From contig NZ_AP025482.1 in assembly GCF_024347435.1 (NCBI RefSeq), positions 70,645 to 134,644 on the forward strand: 64,000 nt of DNA, written 5' to 3'. Positions 19,577 to 29,118 of this stretch are shown here, piece by piece (the first letter of the stretch is position 1; every line of letters starts with the position of its first letter). The notes under the pieces were generated by a model. That model ran no database searches, was not told the DNA's origin, and saw nothing but the letters and a program-made list of their open reading frames with translations. Source of the DNA: Vibrio cyclitrophicus. GTDB lineage: Bacteria > Pseudomonadota > Gammaproteobacteria > Enterobacterales > Vibrionaceae. Made by a program: the position numbers and the translations under genes.

Positions 19577-20690
19577 CTAGCGTTGGTTGTGCTGTACAAT
19601 GAACTTCGCACGTTCATATAGCTCATCAAATGTGATCACTTCTGGGTTAGTGATATTTTTGCGAAGCAACTCAAATGACCTCAACTTACCTTTGTTCACA
19701 CCATGCTCTGATACAAACTCTCCCATACAGCCTATTACTAAGCAGGATTTAGGTTGGTAATTATAAATTTCTTCGCCAGTTGGGTTTCCTTCGCTATCGC
19801 TGGGGGTAATTCGGCTAGATAAATTCTCCACGGCGGAAGCGACAGTACCTTGGACTTGTGCGATAGCTCCTGCCAGTTCTCTTGAAGGTGCCCAGCAACC
19901 TGATCGATAAGGCTTGGTTTCTAATAAAGCTGTGGTATGGGTTTTGATTTCAACAAAGCACAAATTGGAGATGATACCTTTGCTTTTCATAAGCGCATCA
20001 ACTCGCTTACCATGTGAATCAACACTATGCCCTTGAACTACTTGTTCCAGTTTTCGGTCATCTAGATTGGATAAGAATATGTAACCTAGGCCATAACCAA
20101 ATACCCAAGAGTTCTTTTCAAAGTACTTTTGCCACAAAGCCTCATTAGAGCAATTCTTCTTATTTTTTAATGTGTCAAAGTAACTTTGATCAGTAAGTAG
20201 ACTGCCATAAATACCTAATTGCTTCTTTCGAAAGCCTACTGCAACAAGATCTTCTGTGGTCACCTCAGATTTTAATACTTCAGCAAAAAGCTCTTGATTT
20301 TCGGTAAGGAAAGATCTCGCCTGATGTGAAGTTAAAGCTATTTTTCTTAACTCTTCATCAGAAATATTTACTTTAGCCTTGTTCTTAAAATCTACAGATT
20401 GGATATTTGCCAGAAACTCACAAAATCGGCCTATTTCTTCACCTACAAATGAAAACTCAGCCCCATAAGGCTTTCCTGTTTCTTTCTGATATAAACTTTT
20501 GGATGATTAAAACAAAAGTTTGCCTATTATCCTCTAAGAACTTTGCTGTTATATAAGTTTTTGCGTCTGGCTTCTTTCTTAAAACTAACTCGTCACGTTC
20601 TTTGGCATACTCGTATCCATCTTGAGAGGATAGAATTTTAGATGCAATACGAACACTTCTCTCCTTGTCCCCAAAAGCTGGAAGTGAAGT
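19577..20690 (-). pseudogene. Shedu-like (DUF4263) anti-phage nuclease gene, truncated and frameshifted
   Basis: The 3' two-thirds encodes a PD-(D/E)xK nuclease domain of the Shedu SduA/DUF4263 type: 'KNSWVFGYGLGYIFL', 'GKRVDALM' (Asp) and 'CFVEIKTH' (Glu-x-Lys), 'SRELAGAIAQVQG'. A GTG at 20263 would give 228 residues, but the frame stays open upstream to a stop near 20506. Beyond a frameshift at about 20490-20510 the other frame continues coherent coding ('LPAFGDKERSVRIASKIL', 'TFVLIIQKF') until a group II intron tail at about 20690 cuts it off. So the N-terminus is lost and the gene is probably dead as an SduA protein. Shedu is a known single-gene phage defence family; assignment here is from motifs only. 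Confidence 0.7.
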
Positions 20691-20738
20691 ACGGTTCTTA
20701 GAGGGGCGGCACTTGGTAACAAGTGTCGTCTACTCGAC
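20686..20738 (+). mobile_element. 3' tail of an older group II intron (domain V end plus domain VI)
   Basis: The bases around 20688-20703 (GTACGGTTCTTAGAGG) match the 3' half of a group II domain V. They are followed by a domain-VI-like hairpin, GGCACTTGGTAACAAGTG, shared with the intact intron's 3' end at 22910-22930. It abuts the truncated Shedu gene. Confidence 0.6.
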
Positions 20739-20780
20739 AAAGACGTGCTGACGCCGATCTAGGCAAACACGTCTTTGCCC
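20739..20780. terminator. Terminator-like hairpin used as intron target
   Basis: AAAGACGTG (20739-20747) pairs perfectly with CACGTCTTT (20769-20777) around a 21-base loop, then GCCC and the intron's 5' end. The equivalent place at 37080-37110 has a hairpin followed by GCCCTATTATTGG without an intron, so this hairpin seems to be the original terminator of the gene whose 3' end survives at 22959-23000. Confidence 0.55.
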
Positions 20781-22940
20781 GTGCGACCTGAAGTCGTATG
20801 AAGCGTTGTTCACCGCTTTATGAGTGAACCATCTGTATCACCAGATGAACCTATGAGCCTGAATAAAGTAGCGGCTCAGACAATGTAACGAAGAGCGGGA
20901 ATATCCCGTTCGGGATTTGAATCGTGAGAAGAAGATCCTCCTGATAACCACAAATCGGGTGAGTGCTAGGTAGTCAGTATGATGAACGTAAGTGAATCCA
21001 CGTAAGGTGCGTTATACGTTGAAACAGCGGAAGTGGTTATTACGCTGTAGCCAAAAGGCAACGGGAGCTGGAAAGGGATTGGGCAATGCTCTTTCGTGAT
21101 CGATATGCTCCCCGCACTAGAGTGGGCATCTAACCTGATATTCTACGTGACATACGGAACAGGGTAAGCCCGTATTACTCCCTATGGGAAAGCCTTTGTG
21201 GCCGATAGTGATGCGGGTAAAGGAGGTTGGAAAAAGCGAAAGCTGCATTGTAATGATGCAGATACAGGTTAATGCCTGATCACGAAAGTGAGCCCACTTC
21301 CGACTGGTCTCCCATTGCGAGAGAATTTGAAGAACTTTATTTAAGGAGAAAAGCAAATGATGATCTCGACAGAGATTAGTGCATCTTCTGACGGTGCTCA
21401 GTGGCAGTCTATCGACTGGAAATCCGCTGAAGCACACGTATTAAAGCTCCAAATGCGTATCGCAAAAGCAACAAGAGAAAAGAAATACGGCAAGGTAAAA
21501 TCCTTACAGTGGCTCTTAACTCATTCTCGCTCAGCAAAACTTCTTGCTGTTAGGCGAGTCTCTCAAAACAAAGGCAGTAAAACGCCTGGAATAGATGGTG
21601 TTATCTGGAACACAGATACGCGCCGTATGAAAGCGGTTAACCAACTTAGTCGCAAGACTTACAAAGCAAAACCACTCAAACGTATCTACATTCCCAAAAA
21701 GAATGGCAAACTCAGACCTCTCGGTATTCCATGTATGATAGACCGAGCGCAACAAGCTCTCCACCTACTTTCACTTGAGCCTGTTTCTGAAACACTTGCC
21801 GACCTTAACAGCTATGGATTCAGACCAAACCGCAGCACCGCTGACGCCATCAGTCAGTGCTTCATATGTTTGGCACAAAAGAAATCAGCAAAATGGGTTC
21901 TTGAGGGCGATATCAAAGCTTGCTTCGATAAAATCGGGCATCAATGGCTTATGGACAATATCACCGTAGATAAACGAATGTTGGAGCAATGGCTGAAATC
22001 TGGCTTTGTGGATAAAGGCCTGTTCTACGACACTGATGAGGGTACGCCACAAGGAGGGATAATATCCCCAACCTTGATGCTAATGACCCTCGCAGGGCTA
22101 GAGCAACGCATAAAATCCACAGCACTTAGAAAAGGAGCTAGGGCTAACTTCATTGGTTACGCTGACGATTTCGTGGTCACTTGTTCTTCAAAGGAAGTGC
22201 TAGTGAGCGATATCAAACCGTTGATTGCTGGCTTTTTGGCTGAAAGAGGGTTAACCCTATCCGAAGAGAAAACGAAGATTACTCATATTGATGATGGTTT
22301 TGACTTTCTGGGCTTCAACCATAGGAAGTACAAAGGGAAATTGCTCATTAAACCGAGCAAATCCAACACACTGTTATTCTTGAGAAATCTACGTGAACTT
22401 ATCAAAAAGCATGCAACTATCCCCGTTAATGATCTTATCAAACTGATAAATCCAAAACTCAGAGGATGGGCGAATTACTACCGCCACTGCGTGGCTAAAC
22501 AAGTATTCGGTTATGTAAGCCACAAACTATTCCAAGCGCTATGGCACTGGGCAGTTAGACGTCATCCAACCAAGTCTAAAGACTGGGTTGTTCATAAGTA
22601 TTTTCTCAATCGAAAAGGCCAATGGCAATTTCATGGCTGGCAGAAAATTATGAACATGGATTGTCGTTTCAATCTGTTCCAAATTGCGAAAGTGCCAATA
22701 GAACGACACGTGAAAATCCGAAGTGCCGCAATCCCTTATGACCCCGACTATCAAGAATACTTGGCTAAGCGGAAGTCAAAAAGACAAGCACGCAATTCTT
22801 GGGTTGAACCTGTTCCAACTGCTTTATGAGTTGCTGGGTATCAAACGATGCCTTAGCGGAGGCTTGAGCCCAGTGCAGTGAAAGTTGCACGCTGGGTTCT
22901 TAGGGAGACGGCACTTGGTAACAAGTGTCGTCCACCCGAC
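20781..22940 (+). mobile_element. Group II intron (full length)
   Basis: A 2.16-kb retroelement. It starts with the group II 5' consensus GTGCG at 20781, has about 575 bp of structured leader (domains I-III), a reverse transcriptase/maturase gene at 21357-22829 inside domain IV, then domain V (around 22868-22903, TTGAGCCCAGTGC...GGGTTCTTAG) and a domain VI hairpin ending near CCGAC at 22940. Inserted immediately 3' of a hairpin, as is known for group IIC-like introns. Exact ends are inferred from consensus and comparison with the related empty site near 37105. Confidence 0.82.
21357..22829 (+). CDS. ltrA: Group II intron reverse transcriptase/maturase
   Basis: A 490-residue intron-encoded protein that helps splicing and copies the intron into new DNA sites. 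The reverse transcriptase core is complete: 'KLRPLGIPCMIDRAQQAL', 'LEGDIKACFD', 'GTPQGGIISP', and the catalytic 'YADDFVVTC'. The maturase (GIIM) domain follows ('LINPKLRGWANYYRHCV'), then a basic C-terminus that may carry a remnant of an endonuclease domain. AAGGAG lies about nine bases before the ATG. No frameshift seen, so the intron may be active. Confidence 0.95.
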   Translation: MMISTEISASSDGAQWQSIDWKSAEAHVLKLQMRIAKATREKKYGKVKSLQWLLTHSRSAKLLAVRRVSQNKGSKTPGIDGVIWNTDTRRMKAVNQLSRKTYKAKPLKRIYIPKKNGKLRPLGIPCMIDRAQQALHLLSLEPVSETLADLNSYGFRPNRSTADAISQCFICLAQKKSAKWVLEGDIKACFDKIGHQWLMDNITVDKRMLEQWLKSGFVDKGLFYDTDEGTPQGGIISPTLMLMTLAGLEQRIKSTALRKGARANFIGYADDFVVTCSSKEVLVSDIKPLIAGFLAERGLTLSEEKTKITHIDDGFDFLGFNHRKYKGKLLIKPSKSNTLLFLRNLRELIKKHATIPVNDLIKLINPKLRGWANYYRHCVAKQVFGYVSHKLFQALWHWAVRRHPTKSKDWVVHKYFLNRKGQWQFHGWQKIMNMDCRFNLFQIAKVPIERHVKIRSAAIPYDPDYQEYLAKRKSKRQARNSWVEPVPTAL

Positions 22941-22958
22941 CATTATTTGGTAGGCCTT

Positions 22959-23000
22959 TCACTCATTCATATCCTGCTCACAGACTTTTTCCATACTAAA
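22959..23000 (-). pseudogene. C-terminal remnant of an unknown protein
   Basis: On the minus strand the last codons read 'FSMEKVCEQDMNE' and stop. A related end, 'FSAVKAHEQGVNE' and stop, occurs at 37123-37164, and the flanking DNA also matches in part. Both are 3' ends of the same unknown gene family, the rest being lost. Confidence 0.45.
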
Positions 23001-23096
23001 TCTAATACGATGAAATAGGGTAGGATCATGCTCAATTTTAAGTGTGAACAGGCAAAACATTATCAGATGCTTCAAAGGTCAGCTAACTAGACGAGA

Positions 23097-23125
23097 ACAG
23101 ACCAAGCCGGCATGGCTTGGTCTGT
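23097..23125. terminator. Strong hairpin upstream of hydrolase gene
   Basis: Perfect 12-bp stem ACAGACCAAGCC (23097-23108)/GGCTTGGTCTGT (23114-23125) with loop GGCAT. No T-run follows, so it may be a bidirectional terminator or another structural element. Confidence 0.45.
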
Positions 23126-23291
23126 GTGCTAAATCACTCTTTCCTTTCACCTCCTTCGTTCTTGTTCCCTCACTAAAGTCAAATAAGCCCTAAAAACACT
23201 ATATTGCAACCTTAAGACCTATTTCTCACCACCATAGCCTCTACACTCAAGTTTCTAGAATGGAAAACGCAGTAAATAGGGAGAGGAAAGT

Positions 23292-24203
23292 ATGAATTGG
23301 AATGTGGCACCAATAATGGCTTTGGTCATTTTGCTACAAGGGTGTGGCGCACAAAATATCTCACAAGCTATTGAACAGAAATACACAAATCACGCTTCTA
23401 AATTTGCCACTATTGAAGGTAAACGTGTGCATTACCGAGATGAAGGACAGGGTGAGGTGGTGATTTTATTGCATGGCACTTCGTCGTCACTTCACGCGTG
23501 GGAGCAATGGACGCAAATCCTCAAACAAGACTACCGCGTCGTACGTATGGACTTGCCGGGTTTTGGCTTGACTGGGCATCAGCCTCAAAACCAGTACGAA
23601 ATCGCTGACGATATTGCCTTTTTGAACGCATTTACGAGAGAGCTCGACATCGAACAGGCACATTTTGTAGGTAGCTCTTTAGGAGGACGCATAGTGTGGG
23701 AGTACGGTTTGCAACATCCAGAGCAGGTTATAACCCTTACGTTGATAAATGCGTTAGGTTATCCGCAAGAATCGTGGCCGCCAGGCATTGAGATGGCCCA
23801 GTGGCCCGTCATCGATAAAATAATGGAACATGTCACTCCAAGGTTTATATTCGAAGATGGGCTTAAAGAAGTTTACTTCGACCCGCAACTTGTGGGTGCG
23901 GTGTTGATTGATCGTTACTACGAACTGACTACCTACCAACAAAACCGACAGGGATTCACACGTCGCGTCAAGGCATCGCTGGATGAGGACTCGGAAAAGA
24001 TAACACAAATTGCTAAGCCGACGCTTATTCTTTGGGGGAAGGAAGACCGTTATTTTCCAGCTGAAAATGCGAGAAGATTTGAGCGTGATATTCGGGGCTC
24101 TTATGCTGTTGTGTATGACGATGTTGGACACTTACCGATGGAAGAGGTCCCTGAGCGATCAGCAGAGGCATTTAAACAGTTTATCTCGAGAGGTAAGCCT
24201 TAG
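23292..24203 (+). CDS. Alpha/beta-hydrolase lipoprotein
   Basis: A 303-residue alpha/beta-hydrolase, exported and lipid-anchored: the N-terminus has a signal peptide ending in a lipobox 'LLQGC' with Cys18, and Gly at +2 favours the outer membrane. The catalytic triad is Ser129 ('GSSLGG'), Asp252 ('LWGKEDRYFP') and His280 ('DDVGHLPMEE'), with the oxyanion motif 'LLHGTSSS'. An esterase or lipase-like activity is likely; substrate unknown. Its end overlaps by 23 bp the end of the convergent AraC-type gene, and the two may form a sensor/enzyme pair. Confidence 0.88.
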   Translation: MNWNVAPIMALVILLQGCGAQNISQAIEQKYTNHASKFATIEGKRVHYRDEGQGEVVILLHGTSSSLHAWEQWTQILKQDYRVVRMDLPGFGLTGHQPQNQYEIADDIAFLNAFTRELDIEQAHFVGSSLGGRIVWEYGLQHPEQVITLTLINALGYPQESWPPGIEMAQWPVIDKIMEHVTPRFIFEDGLKEVYFDPQLVGAVLIDRYYELTTYQQNRQGFTRRVKASLDEDSEKITQIAKPTLILWGKEDRYFPAENARRFERDIRGSYAVVYDDVGHLPMEEVPERSAEAFKQFISRGKP

Positions 24204-25236
24204 GAGTAACCTGGTGCCAGCGCTTGAACGCTTTGTAGAAGCTGCTGGTATCTTTAAAACCAAGACGATAGCTCAACTCGGTAAGGCTTGGAGGCGGGGT
24301 TTGAGTTAGCCAACGGACTGCTAGCTGTTTTCTAGTATCATCAAGAAGACTCTGGAAGGAGGTATGCTCTTTTACCAGTTTGCGGTAGAGCGTTTGTCGG
24401 CTGAAGTGTAATTGCTGCGCAACTTTGTCTACGCTGAGCAGTTCTCCATTTTCTAGTGCGTTTGCTACTATGGTCCTGACTTGCTGCTGGAGAGGTTGGG
24501 TTTTCGTTAGTGTCTCAAGATGACTTTGTGCGGTTTTTGCCATCATCGTTTTCAGATACTCACTACTTGTCGCAATGGGAAGGTTGAGCCATTTCGACTC
24601 AAATATCAACTGGTGATAAGCACTGTTAAATTCAATGATTTCTCCAAAGGCGGGTTGATATTTATCCACATAGTGCGGAGTTAAATACCCAAACTTAGCT
24701 TTGGTTAGTGGGAAAGGCTGGGCACTCAGCATTCTTGCCCATGCCACCATCGCACTCATGCTGCGTTCAATGGCGGCTCTAGGGTAATCATGGCGTGATT
24801 CAATGGAGAGGGTTAAGCGGCACTGCTGTCCATCGTCATCCACTTGCCAACACTCCGAAGCATTCATCAGAAAAATATTACTTTGGAAGGTGTTAAATGC
24901 ATCTCTTAACGTCGCGCATTGGCTTACCCAACTTGCGAGTACACCTTTTGATTTAGGAGATATAGTTTGCCCAATGATGAGTCCAATTTCGGGCGATGGA
25001 TGGTGCTGTTCGAGTAGTGACCATAAGGCAACCATTTGGCTTTCTGGAAGTCGAGCCGACAACGTTAGCTTAGCGCTGTTTTGAATAGCCTTCAGCATTA
25101 TACCATCAAAGTGATTAGATGCTTCTACCTGTTCACGCAAAGCGGCAGGCAACAGTGAATAGGCATTTACTAATTCAATGACAGAGGCGAATGAAACGGA
25201 TTTATCGATAGAGTTATCTGCCATGAGTGTTACCAA
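24181..25236 (-). CDS. AraC-family transcriptional regulator (OruR/Arabinose_bd type)
   Basis: A 351-residue regulator with an N-terminal arabinose-operon-like sensor region (residues about 20-200) and a C-terminal AraC helix-turn-helix: 'LSVDKVAQQLHFSRQTLYRKL' and 'LTELSYRLGFKDTSSFYKAFKRW', ending 'VTPKAYLSR'. This layout is usual for regulators next to lipase/esterase or degradation genes. Convergent with the hydrolase gene; it may control it. Confidence 0.9.
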   Translation of the reverse strand: MVTLMADNSIDKSVSFASVIELVNAYSLLPAALREQVEASNHFDGIMLKAIQNSAKLTLSARLPESQMVALWSLLEQHHPSPEIGLIIGQTISPKSKGVLASWVSQCATLRDAFNTFQSNIFLMNASECWQVDDDGQQCRLTLSIESRHDYPRAAIERSMSAMVAWARMLSAQPFPLTKAKFGYLTPHYVDKYQPAFGEIIEFNSAYHQLIFESKWLNLPIATSSEYLKTMMAKTAQSHLETLTKTQPLQQQVRTIVANALENGELLSVDKVAQQLHFSRQTLYRKLVKEHTSFQSLLDDTRKQLAVRWLTQTPPPSLTELSYRLGFKDTSSFYKAFKRWHQVTPKAYLSR

Positions 25237-25825
25237 AATTTTAAGTCATAGCTAACTAATATCGCAATATTCCTCGTCTATCAATCTAGAGTGCTTCTAA
25301 AAAATGGTAAGTTCACAATATGTTAGCTGATTGAGATTATAAAGTAATCTCTCAAAAATCGGACTATGTCCTCTATTCAATTAGGGTTAGGGACTGCGTT
25401 TGTCTGGGGGGACCAACGAATAAGGGTTAAGCGTTGCGTAGCTAACGTTAAATCCCAAGTGTTGAACAAGCCCGAGCCTCTATTTAAGTAAATTGTGCGA
25501 TCTGCTCTAGAACGGTCGCAGCCTTGATGATTTTCTCAAAGCGAGGGCGGACTTCGAAAGGCAGAGGTTTCTACATGTAATCTGGTACGACCGACACGTC
25601 AGTTTTGCTATTTGCCATACCTTTAGTTATTCATGATACGCTAATGTTCAATTTCCCGAAAATGATTTTTGTCCAGAACCTTGCTGATGGAGGCTCTGGC
25701 ACGTTTTTGCCCCATTCAAAGTTAGCCCACTTATCAGTCACTTTTTATTACTGAGGGCATTGACCTACTTTTTCTAATCAGTGTAGTGTCTAGTCGATTG
25801 AGTCTCTTTAAGTAGGATTATTATT
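25237..25825. other. Gap with a 45-codon broken coding remnant
   Basis: No intact gene in these 590 bp. On the minus strand, 25484-25618 reads 'MANSKTDVSVVPDYM', a stop codon, then 'KPLPFEVRPRFEKIIKAA' and 'TVLEQIAQFT' before the final stop: a short gene or gene start with one nonsense mutation. Unrecognised. Confidence 0.4.
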
Positions 25826-26062
25826 TTGAACACGGAACCAACGGTGAACACTGATGAATTTCTCAAGAACCTTTCGACAGAATTGAAGTCCCTCCCGACA
25901 CAAGACCTAGAACTATGCGACCTATCGAATGAGATAGGGCTTATCGTTGCAAAGTTGGCTGGCACAGAACAGGCTCTCGAAAATGAATTTAATAGTGGAA
26001 TCGCACATGGATTTGATTTAGTGCGACGTAAGGTAAAGAAAGCACGTTCAATACCCAGCTAG
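25826..26062 (+). CDS. Small hypothetical protein
   Basis: A 78-residue acidic-then-basic protein with no recognised domain. It begins at TTG (25826) with AGTAGGA upstream; a GTG six codons later is the alternative. The sequence is helical in character ('TDEFLKNLSTELKSLP', 'VAKLAGTEQALENEF') and ends with a basic tail 'RRKVKKARS'. It could be a small regulator. It lies alone beside IS elements; moderate doubt that it is expressed. Confidence 0.5.
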   Translation: MNTEPTVNTDEFLKNLSTELKSLPTQDLELCDLSNEIGLIVAKLAGTEQALENEFNSGIAHGFDLVRRKVKKARSIPS

Positions 26063-26319
26063 CTAATTTGGGTGGCTCAGATCTACCCCAATATATGGTA
26101 CGTCCCGTTATTGCAAGTAGAGTTAAAAACAACGAGCTGATTTGCGCTAATATATTCAGAGTCTATTAGAGACTGCCATTAGTCTCAGCTCTATGATGAG
26201 GTGTGCGCCAGACTGTCCTCACAAAGCGAAAAGCATTTTAAGTTGCTGTTTGGGGCAACAGGTCTTCAGTCTGGTGGTCTCGGTGTTTTTCAAGGTAGTT
26301 GTCATCATTTGCTTGCTTA

Positions 26320-27327
26320 TTAAGCAGCTTCTCTTTCTGGATTCAGATGAACGTCACCAACAGGCGCACAGTTCCTGATATCACCAGACCACCGCTCAGG
26401 CTTTCGCTGTTTTGCAGCGAACAATACCTCTACACGACGCTTCAAGATCTCTTTATCTTTTCCATTGTGACGCTCTGAAGGCGTGACGTAATTTAGCTTA
26501 CTGTGCTTGTGCTCGGTGTTGTACCAGAGTACGAAGGCTTCAACCCAACTTCGGCTACTATCGAGACTTTCAAAGCCCTTTGTTGGCCAGTTTGGCATGT
26601 ACTTAACTGTACGGAACAATGACTCGACATAAGGGTTATCATCACTGACTCTTGGGCGACTATATGACGAGGTAATACCTAACTCTTCCATTTTAGCTTT
26701 GAACGTCAACGACTTCATTGGCGCACCATTATCCGAGTGAAGAACCAGCGCTTGATTAAAGCACTGCTCTCGCATCAACGTCCTTTGCAGAAGTTGTGAC
26801 GCCAGCTCACCGCATTCATGCTCATACACTTCATAACCAACAATTTTTCGACTGTAGATGTCCTCAATGACATACAGGTAATAATGTTGACCTCGAACCT
26901 TTGAGGGTAAGTAAGTGATATCCCAAGTATAGACTTGGTTCGAGTCCGTCGCTGTGTAACTGGTTGGCTTCGCTTGCTTCTGTCTGCTCCGCTGACGACC
27001 TCGCTTGTGAAGTTGCCCCTGCGTACTCAACACTCGGTAGTAGCTCGACTCAGAGGCGATGTACTCACCTCTATCAAGCAATGTCGGGACGATTTGAGTT
27101 GGAGGCAAGCTTGCGAACTCTGAGCGGTTACACACCTCGATTATCGCATCACGCTCTTCCTGCGACAGCTTATTAGCAGGCTCAGGCCTGAGGCATATTG
27201 GCCTTTTGTCAGCTTGTACTTCTCCTTGCTGATACCAGCGACGATATGTTCTCAAGTCGATTTGAACTTCATGGCAAGCTGGCTCTAAACGACATCCACA
27301 TTGCTTCGCTTCAAGGATAAGAGTCAC
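26320..27327 (-). CDS. IS3-family transposase OrfB (rve integrase core)
   Basis: A 335-residue DDE recombinase: 'VYTWDITYLPSKVRGQHYYLYVIEDIYSRKIVGYEV' region holds the first Asp, 'LHSDNGAPMKS' the second, and 'RPRVSDDNPYVESLFRTVKY' the Glu. The annotated start is GTG, but OrfB is probably made mainly as a frameshift fusion with OrfA, whose stop is 27 bp upstream. All catalytic parts are present. Confidence 0.88.
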   Translation of the reverse strand: MTLILEAKQCGCRLEPACHEVQIDLRTYRRWYQQGEVQADKRPICLRPEPANKLSQEERDAIIEVCNRSEFASLPPTQIVPTLLDRGEYIASESSYYRVLSTQGQLHKRGRQRSRQKQAKPTSYTATDSNQVYTWDITYLPSKVRGQHYYLYVIEDIYSRKIVGYEVYEHECGELASQLLQRTLMREQCFNQALVLHSDNGAPMKSLTFKAKMEELGITSSYSRPRVSDDNPYVESLFRTVKYMPNWPTKGFESLDSSRSWVEAFVLWYNTEHKHSKLNYVTPSERHNGKDKEILKRRVEVLFAAKQRKPERWSGDIRNCAPVGDVHLNPEREAA

Positions 27328-27353
27328 TATGGTCTGCCTTTCATCGGTTGAGG

Positions 27354-27854
27354 TTAGTCGTCCTCTGGCTCTTCCCCGTAAAAGGCTCTCAGCTTTTTTC
27401 TTAGTACCAAGAGGGCGGCCGTTTCAGCGAGTGCTTTTTCTTTGAGTCGTAAATCTTTCTTCAACTCTTTGATTTCAAGTTTGTCAGCTTTAGCCTGCTT
27501 CTTTGCTTCAGCTTCGTGCTCTTTACTCGACTTAAACCCTTGCATACATTCGCTGCGCCAGCTTTGGATTTGTTCTGGGAAAAGGCCTTTTTCACGACAA
27601 TATTGGCTGAGTTCACTTTCTGTCATTGAGTAGGTTTCAGCGACAATGGCTAGTTTAGTTTGAGCAGACCACTGCTCTGATGAAGTGTTACTATTTGGCA
27701 CGGCGGCTCCTGAACGTCTGAGTTGCTGGCGCCAATGATACAGGGTCGCAGTACTGATTCCTTCCTCTTCCGACACTTCTTTAACTGACATCGAATAGGG
27801 AGGTAATAGCTTCTTCAATATAGCTTCTTTTCTTTCTATTGAGATACGAGACAC
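27354..27854 (-). CDS. IS3-family transposase OrfA (helix-turn-helix)
   Basis: 166 residues with an N-terminal helix-turn-helix ('MSVKEVSEEEGISTATLYHWRQ'), a second HTH-like stretch ('TESELSQYCREKGLFPEQIQ') and a long coiled coil rich in Lys/Glu ('AKADKLEIKELKKDLRLKEK'), the usual OrfA architecture for DNA end binding and multimerisation. Confidence 0.85.
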   Translation of the reverse strand: MSRISIERKEAILKKLLPPYSMSVKEVSEEEGISTATLYHWRQQLRRSGAAVPNSNTSSEQWSAQTKLAIVAETYSMTESELSQYCREKGLFPEQIQSWRSECMQGFKSSKEHEAEAKKQAKADKLEIKELKKDLRLKEKALAETAALLVLRKKLRAFYGEEPEDD

Positions 27855-27960
27855 AATTACTCTTTATCGCCCAGACTGGTTAAATTTTAACAGTGACAAC
27901 TACCCTGCCAGATAGGGGTCTAACCGTTGTGTCATCTTTTTCTCTCATTGCAAATTCTGA

Positions 27961-28978
27961 TTATGTTCTTATTTCAAAGGACTTTTTACTGACTAAGACT
28001 GCCCGTGCTATACGGGCTATTTTGTTGGCTAGTGCTACCACTGCCACGTTAAAAGGTTTTCGTTTCTTAAGCTCTACAAGCCACGAGCCAAAGTATTTTT
28101 CAACCGATTTGTCTCTCCATAAAATGGACCTCGCAGCATGGATGAATAGCGTCCTTAGTTCTTTATTTCCTCGTTTCGATATTCCAAGTAGCGTTGATTT
28201 ACCACCAGTTGAGTATTGAATGGGGACTAGTCCGATCCATGCCGCCAAAATTTCTCCCGTTTTTGAAGTCATTGGGGTTACCAACTGATGATAAACAAGC
28301 ACTAGCGATGACTGGGCCAATACCTGGAACACTTTGCAGTTGTTTCATCTGCTCGTTATCTGCAAGGATTCTCTCGACCTTATCTGCTTGTGAATCTATG
28401 CGTTCATTAAGGTTTTGATAGTGTTCATGTAACTCACTTAATTCAAAAATGATTAGAGGAGGAAGGTTTTGATTCTTATCCACTAGCCACTGAAATAAAC
28501 CTTTCATACTAGCGTGGCCTTTTGGCAAACTGATCCCAAACTCAAGAAGGATTGAGCCAATTCGGTTCATACAGGCGGTGCGCTCTCTAATATACCCGCT
28601 ACGAATTTTTCGAATCGTTGAGATAACCTGAGCTGACTCAGTCTTTGCTGAAGAGAACCTCATTGTTGGCCGTGAAGCTGCTTCTGCAATAGCGTCTGCA
28701 TCGATAAAATCATTTTTGTTGGTTTTAACGTAAGGTTTTACATATTGAGGTGGAATTAGCTTGGCTGTATGACCAAATTCAGTACACTTTCGAGCAAGCC
28801 AATGAGACCCGCCGCATGACTCCATGGCTATAATGACAGGCTCATGACACGATAAGAACTCTAGTAATTTTTGGCGAGTAAGCTTTTTCTTAAATAACTG
28901 ATTCCCAGCATGGTCATGACCAACTAAATGAAAAGAGTTCTTACCTAAATCGATTCCGATAATGTGTGAGTTATTCAT
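27961..28978 (-). pseudogene. IS110-family transposase, frameshifted
   Basis: The N-terminal part (28199-28978) has the DEDD RuvC-like domain of IS110 transposases ('IIGIDLGKNSFHLVGHD', 'KNDFIDADAIAEAA') and the start of transposase_20 ('QSVPGIGPVIASACLSSVG'). It then leaves frame near 28230-28260 ('FGGMDRTSP'). The correct continuation lies in another frame as 'ILAAWIGLVPIQYSTGGKS' through 'LGISKRGNKELRTL' to 27961. A one-base change next to an AAATTTT run explains this. No inverted terminal repeats expected for this family. Confidence 0.88.
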
Positions 28979-29118
28979 TTGGTACTTTCCTTTTAAGACT
29001 AAACCATTTCAAGTTTAGCTGTAGGGAGGGACGTACCATCTCATTAAGCTTGTATCAACTGACCTACGAATCAATTCACTAAACCATAATTTGACTTATT
29101 TTTCATAATATCAAGTGT

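Larger units (their letters stand above)
26220..27895 (-). mobile_element. IS3-family insertion sequence (two-ORF, intact-looking)
   Basis: Carries a helix-turn-helix OrfA and a DDE OrfB on the minus strand. Ends are approximate: related CAGTCTGG strings occur at about 26268 (plus) and, inverted, near 27873, but I could not fix the terminal repeats or a target duplication. Confidence 0.65.

Noticed and set aside
20739..20780. Hairpin before the intron as an integron attC site
   Set aside because: It lacks the RYYYAAC/GTTRRRY core sites, and the related place at 37080 behaves as a plain terminator; no integrase of the integron type or gene cassettes are seen.
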